This document shows, piece after piece, positions 61,546-64,000 of a stretch of 64,000 nucleotides of DNA. The translations under genes and the position numbers were made by a program. Source of the stretch: CAJBNH01 sp964447285 (GTDB taxonomy: Bacteria; Myxococcota_A; UBA9042); the NCBI GenBank assembly GCA_964447285.1, contig CAYURO010000011.1, positions 59,426 through 123,425 on the forward strand. The letters are read 5' to 3'. The notes under the pieces are model-generated. The model ran no database searches and was not told the DNA's origin. It saw only the letters and a program-made list of their open reading frames with translations. Position 1 is the stretch's first letter; each line of letters begins with the position of its first letter.

Positions 61546-63645
61546 ATGGCGACCGGGAACCAGAACACCTTTCCCCAGCAGTTTGGCCGCTACTACCTGA
61601 CGCAGAAGATTGCGATGGGTGGCATGGCCGAGATCTTCCGCGCCAAGAGCCTGGGCGCCGAGGGGTTCGAGAAGGTCGTCGTCATCAAGCGGATCCTGCC
61701 GCACTACTCTGAGGACGAAGGCTTCGTCACGATGTTCAAGGATGAGGCCCGCGTCGCAGCGCATCTGGCGCACGCGAACGTGGTGCAGGTCTTCGACTTC
61801 GACATGGTCAACGATCTCTTCTACATCGCGATGGAATACGTCGAGGGCCGCGACCTCAAGCGGGTGCTGGACCACGGTGCCAAGCTTGGCAAGCCGCTGA
61901 GTATCGCCCAAGCCGTCCATGTGATGATCGAGGCGTCCCAAGGACTTCATTACGCGCACGCCCGCGTGGTCGACGGCCAACCACTCAACATCATTCACAG
62001 AGACGTCTCGCCCCACAACGTCATGGTCTCCTTCAGCGGTGAAGTGAAGATCATGGACTTCGGCATCGCCAAGGCGGCCAGCCGTTCGACCAAGACGCGC
62101 GTGGGCACGGTCAAGGGCAAGTGCGCCTACATGAGCCCCGAGCAGGCGCGCGGCAAGCCGCTCGACCCTCGCAGCGACCTGTTTGCGCTGGGCGTTCTCC
62201 TTTGGGAGATGCTGACCGGCAAGCGGTTGTTCGTCGGCGAGTCGGACTTCGAGACGCTGAATAACGTGCTGAAGGCAGAGGTGCCGGCGCCCAGCGAGCT
62301 GAACCCGGAGGTTCCGAAGGAACTGGACGCGATTGTGCTCAGGTCGTTGGCGCGCGAACGCGAGGACCGGCAGGCCGATGTCGGAGCCTTCGTATCTGAG
62401 CTGCGGCGCTGGTTCTACTCGTCCGTGCCGGACCCGGATGCAGTGTCGCTCAAGAACTACATGACCGACCTGTTCGCGGACGAGATCGAGGTGCTGCGGG
62501 CCGAAGTTGCGATTGAAGTCCAGATGATGGAGGGCGTGCGGAAGGGCACGGGACCTGGCAACAAGCGGCCCGGAACCGGTTCGTCCAGCGTGCCTCAGGT
62601 GGGCGGAGACGACGAGAAGACGATGGCGCTCGACGCGACGGGCGGCCTGCCCGCGACCGCCGACAGTGACCGCACGATGGCGCTGCCCGACGCGCTGGCG
62701 ATGCCCCGACTGGGGCCGAAGCCCGGCATCGATTCGTCGCGGACGCTGGTGGGCCAGATGCCCGACGAGCCGAAGAAGTCCAAGGTGGGGCTGTTCGCCG
62801 GCATCGGTGCCGTCGTTGCGCTGCTGGCTGGCGTGGGCGCATTCGTCGCGGTCAACGGCGGGGAGTCCAAGAAGGATGGTGCGGCTTCAGGGGTTGCCGC
62901 CGCCGCCCAGCCCTCAGCGCCCGCTGCGCCGGTTGTGCAGGTGTCGGTCGTCATCAAGGCGCCCGGCGCGAACGAGATCGTCGTCGACGGCGAGACGGTC
63001 TCGACCGACCCCGAGTGCACCTTTCGCGGTGAGAAGGGGCGAGAGATCAAGGTGTTGGTCAAGAACGGCGACCGCAAGAAGCTGGTCAAGCACGTACTGG
63101 AAGCGGATGGCGCCGTCCTGACCATTGAGCTTCCTGCTGTCGCTGCTGTCGAACCGAAGGCCCAAGGCTCCGATTCGGGCGCCCCGGTGGTATTGGTGCA
63201 GGTCGAGCCGCGCAACGCCACCGTGACGGTCAATGGAGCACCGGTCGAAGCCGTGGGGGGCAACGCCCGCGTGCCCAATCTGAAGATCGGCGACACGTTC
63301 AAGGTCGAGGTCAAGGCGGCTGGCTACAAGCCGGAGGCGCGCGACCTGGTGGTCAAGTCCAGCGTTGAGACGTTCGAGATCGTGCTGGCGCGGGATCGTC
63401 CCGCCAGCGCGAGTAGTGGCTCGGCGCCCGTGGCTGCGGGCCCGGGCAAGGTCGTGGTGTCGGCCAAGCCGTGGGCCAAGGTGTCGTGCAAGGGCAAGGA
63501 CTTGGGACTGAGCCCCGGCCCGTTCACGCTGCCGGCCGGCCGTCACACCCTGACGTTGACCAAGGGCGGCGTGACCAAGACGGTGAGTGTCACGGTCAAG
63601 GCGGGACAGACCACACAGACCAGCGCGGACATGTCGGCTCCGTAG
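61546..63645 (+). CDS. Hanks-type Ser/Thr protein kinase with PEGA-like periplasmic part
   Basis: 699 residues. The kinase domain (about 14-290) has a Gly-rich loop AMGGMAEI, the ATP-binding Lys48, HRDVSPHNVM with catalytic Asp153, the DFG-like DFGIAK (171-176), and an activation loop ending MSPEQ. A linker (about 330-410) contains short repeats of the type KTMALD, RTMALP and RTLVGQ, which could be phosphorylation sites. One membrane segment spans about 414-436. The outside part (about 437-699) has Ala/Val-rich modules, at least one of PEGA type (VQVEPRNATVTVNGAPVEAV near 545; VVVSAKPWAKVSCKGKDLG near 645). It may sense envelope state. The usual partner is a PP2C phosphatase such as that at 26663. 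Confidence 0.9.
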   Translation: MATGNQNTFPQQFGRYYLTQKIAMGGMAEIFRAKSLGAEGFEKVVVIKRILPHYSEDEGFVTMFKDEARVAAHLAHANVVQVFDFDMVNDLFYIAMEYVEGRDLKRVLDHGAKLGKPLSIAQAVHVMIEASQGLHYAHARVVDGQPLNIIHRDVSPHNVMVSFSGEVKIMDFGIAKAASRSTKTRVGTVKGKCAYMSPEQARGKPLDPRSDLFALGVLLWEMLTGKRLFVGESDFETLNNVLKAEVPAPSELNPEVPKELDAIVLRSLAREREDRQADVGAFVSELRRWFYSSVPDPDAVSLKNYMTDLFADEIEVLRAEVAIEVQMMEGVRKGTGPGNKRPGTGSSSVPQVGGDDEKTMALDATGGLPATADSDRTMALPDALAMPRLGPKPGIDSSRTLVGQMPDEPKKSKVGLFAGIGAVVALLAGVGAFVAVNGGESKKDGAASGVAAAAQPSAPAAPVVQVSVVIKAPGANEIVVDGETVSTDPECTFRGEKGREIKVLVKNGDRKKLVKHVLEADGAVLTIELPAVAAVEPKAQGSDSGAPVVLVQVEPRNATVTVNGAPVEAVGGNARVPNLKIGDTFKVEVKAAGYKPEARDLVVKSSVETFEIVLARDRPASASSGSAPVAAGPGKVVVSAKPWAKVSCKGKDLGLSPGPFTLPAGRHTLTLTKGGVTKTVSVTVKAGQTTQTSADMSAP

Positions 63646-63675
63646 GTTTCGTGACCGGCGGGGGACCAGTCCGGC

Positions 63676-63704
63676 TTGACACGCGGCCGGTCCTCCGCTA
63701 AAAC
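63676..63704 (+). promoter_or_regulatory. Sigma-70 type promoter of the tRNA-Gly gene
   Basis: Consensus TTGACA (63676-63681), a 17-base spacer, then TAAAAC (63699-63704), about 50 bases before the tRNA. Confidence 0.7.
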
Positions 63705-63757
63705 GCCCTCCGCTTCACCGACGGTGCCCTGTGCGGGAACTCAGGTGGAGGGAGTCT

Positions 63758-63832
63758 GCGGGAATAGCTCAGCGGTAGAGCGCGACCTTGCCAAGGTCGA
63801 TGTCGCGGGTTCAAATCCCGTTTCCCGCTCCA
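63758..63832 (+). tRNA. tRNA-Gly (anticodon GCC)
   Basis: 75 bases with the 3' CCA encoded. GCGGGAA (5' acceptor strand) pairs with TTCCCGC; T is the discriminator base. The D arm (GCTC/GAGC), an anticodon arm CGACC-TTGCCAA-GGTCG with GCC at 63790-63792, and a T arm CGGGTTCAAATCCCG are all intact. It reads GGC and GGU codons. Confidence 0.97.
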
Positions 63833-63833
63833 G

Positions 63834-63866
63834 AGAGGCCCCTTTCGAGGGGCCTCTTTCGTTTTT
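63834..63866 (+). terminator. Rho-independent terminator after tRNA-Gly
   Basis: GAGGCCCC (63835-63842) and GGGGCCTC (63849-63856) form an 8-bp stem with a 6-base loop, followed by a T-rich tract (TTTCGTTTTT). The second tRNA downstream is therefore likely to have its own promoter. Confidence 0.88.
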
Positions 63867-63933
63867 GGTCCGATCTCGCCACCATGCGCCGCGCCAAGGC
63901 CCCGAGTTGGACGCTCGCCGGGGCCTCCTCCCT

Positions 63934-64000
63934 GCCGGGATGGCGGAACGGTAGACGCAGAAGACTTAAAATCTTCCAGCCTTACAGGCTATACGGGTTC
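63934..64000 (+). tRNA. tRNA-Leu (anticodon UAA), cut at the window edge
   Basis: Begins GCCGGGATGGCGGAACGGTA, has anticodon arm GAAGA-CTTAAAA-TCTTC with TAA at 63967-63969, and a long class II variable arm. It stops inside the T arm, so the last ~20 bases lie outside. Confidence 0.92.

Noticed and set aside
1..64000. CRISPR arrays, insertion sequences, phage genes, rRNA
   Set aside because: I saw no regularly spaced direct repeats, transposase or integrase motifs, phage structural genes or rRNA sequences. The tRNAs at the right end have no adjacent integrase or direct repeat, at least inside the window.

Overview
The window is GC-rich, densely coding chromosomal DNA from a Gram-negative bacterium. 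It most resembles the Myxococcota (the former delta-proteobacterial myxobacteria and relatives). The evidence is a matrixin-like protein and an envelope protein with MYXO-CTERM-type tails, an AgmX/PglI C-terminal domain protein, a Glt/Agl-like block of two beta-barrels and three TPR proteins, many choice-of-anchor-D (ASH) lipoproteins, a Ser/Thr kinase with PEGA-type repeats and a PilM-type GspL. I cannot name the species.

Layout. 1-1.1 kb holds a cut-off coiled-coil membrane protein and a divergent Fur-family regulator. 1.2-5.8 kb (minus) holds an AgmX/PglI-domain protein, a cystathionine gamma-lyase/synthase-type enzyme and cystathionine beta-synthase. 5.95-21.3 kb (minus) is an uninterrupted type II secretion operon in the order gspC-D-E-F-G-H-I-J-K-L-M-N; no prepilin peptidase, GspA or GspB is present here. 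21.6-29.6 kb holds a Cys-rich lipoprotein (plus), then on the minus strand truA, a fused sorting-signal/beta-barrel protein, asd, a PP2C phosphatase, asnS and an HU/IHF protein. 30-35 kb (minus) holds two large paralogous lipoproteins. 35.2-55.3 kb (plus) is a long envelope block: VWA lipoprotein, two beta-barrels, three TPR proteins, two tiny exported paralogues and three large lipoproteins. 55.3-60.7 kb holds a HEAT-like protein, a three-domain DsbA-like protein and a degenerate matrixin. 61-64 kb holds a small Cys-rich protein, a Ser/Thr kinase and tRNA-Gly(GCC), and ends inside tRNA-Leu(UAA).

How it fits together. Much of the window builds or uses the cell envelope. The T2SS would export folded periplasmic proteins, and the MYXO-CTERM-like tails mark likely surface-anchored clients. 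The beta-barrels with the long TPR proteins resemble the outer-membrane and periplasmic modules of the Myxococcus Glt machinery, although no AglRQS motor genes lie here. Many exported proteins are Cys-rich, which suits the DsbA-like protein.

The most striking new observation is regulatory. The gspC operon and the fusion gene at 25377 each have a sigma-54 type -24/-12 promoter. Each also has the palindrome TGCCA-AWT-TGGCA centred about 114 bases further upstream. This suggests one enhancer-binding protein controls both. Other leads are a matrixin whose zinc motif reads HQ instead of HE, a fusion of two normally separate exported proteins, a C-terminal domain shared by three lipoproteins, and two small exported paralogues beside the TPR genes.
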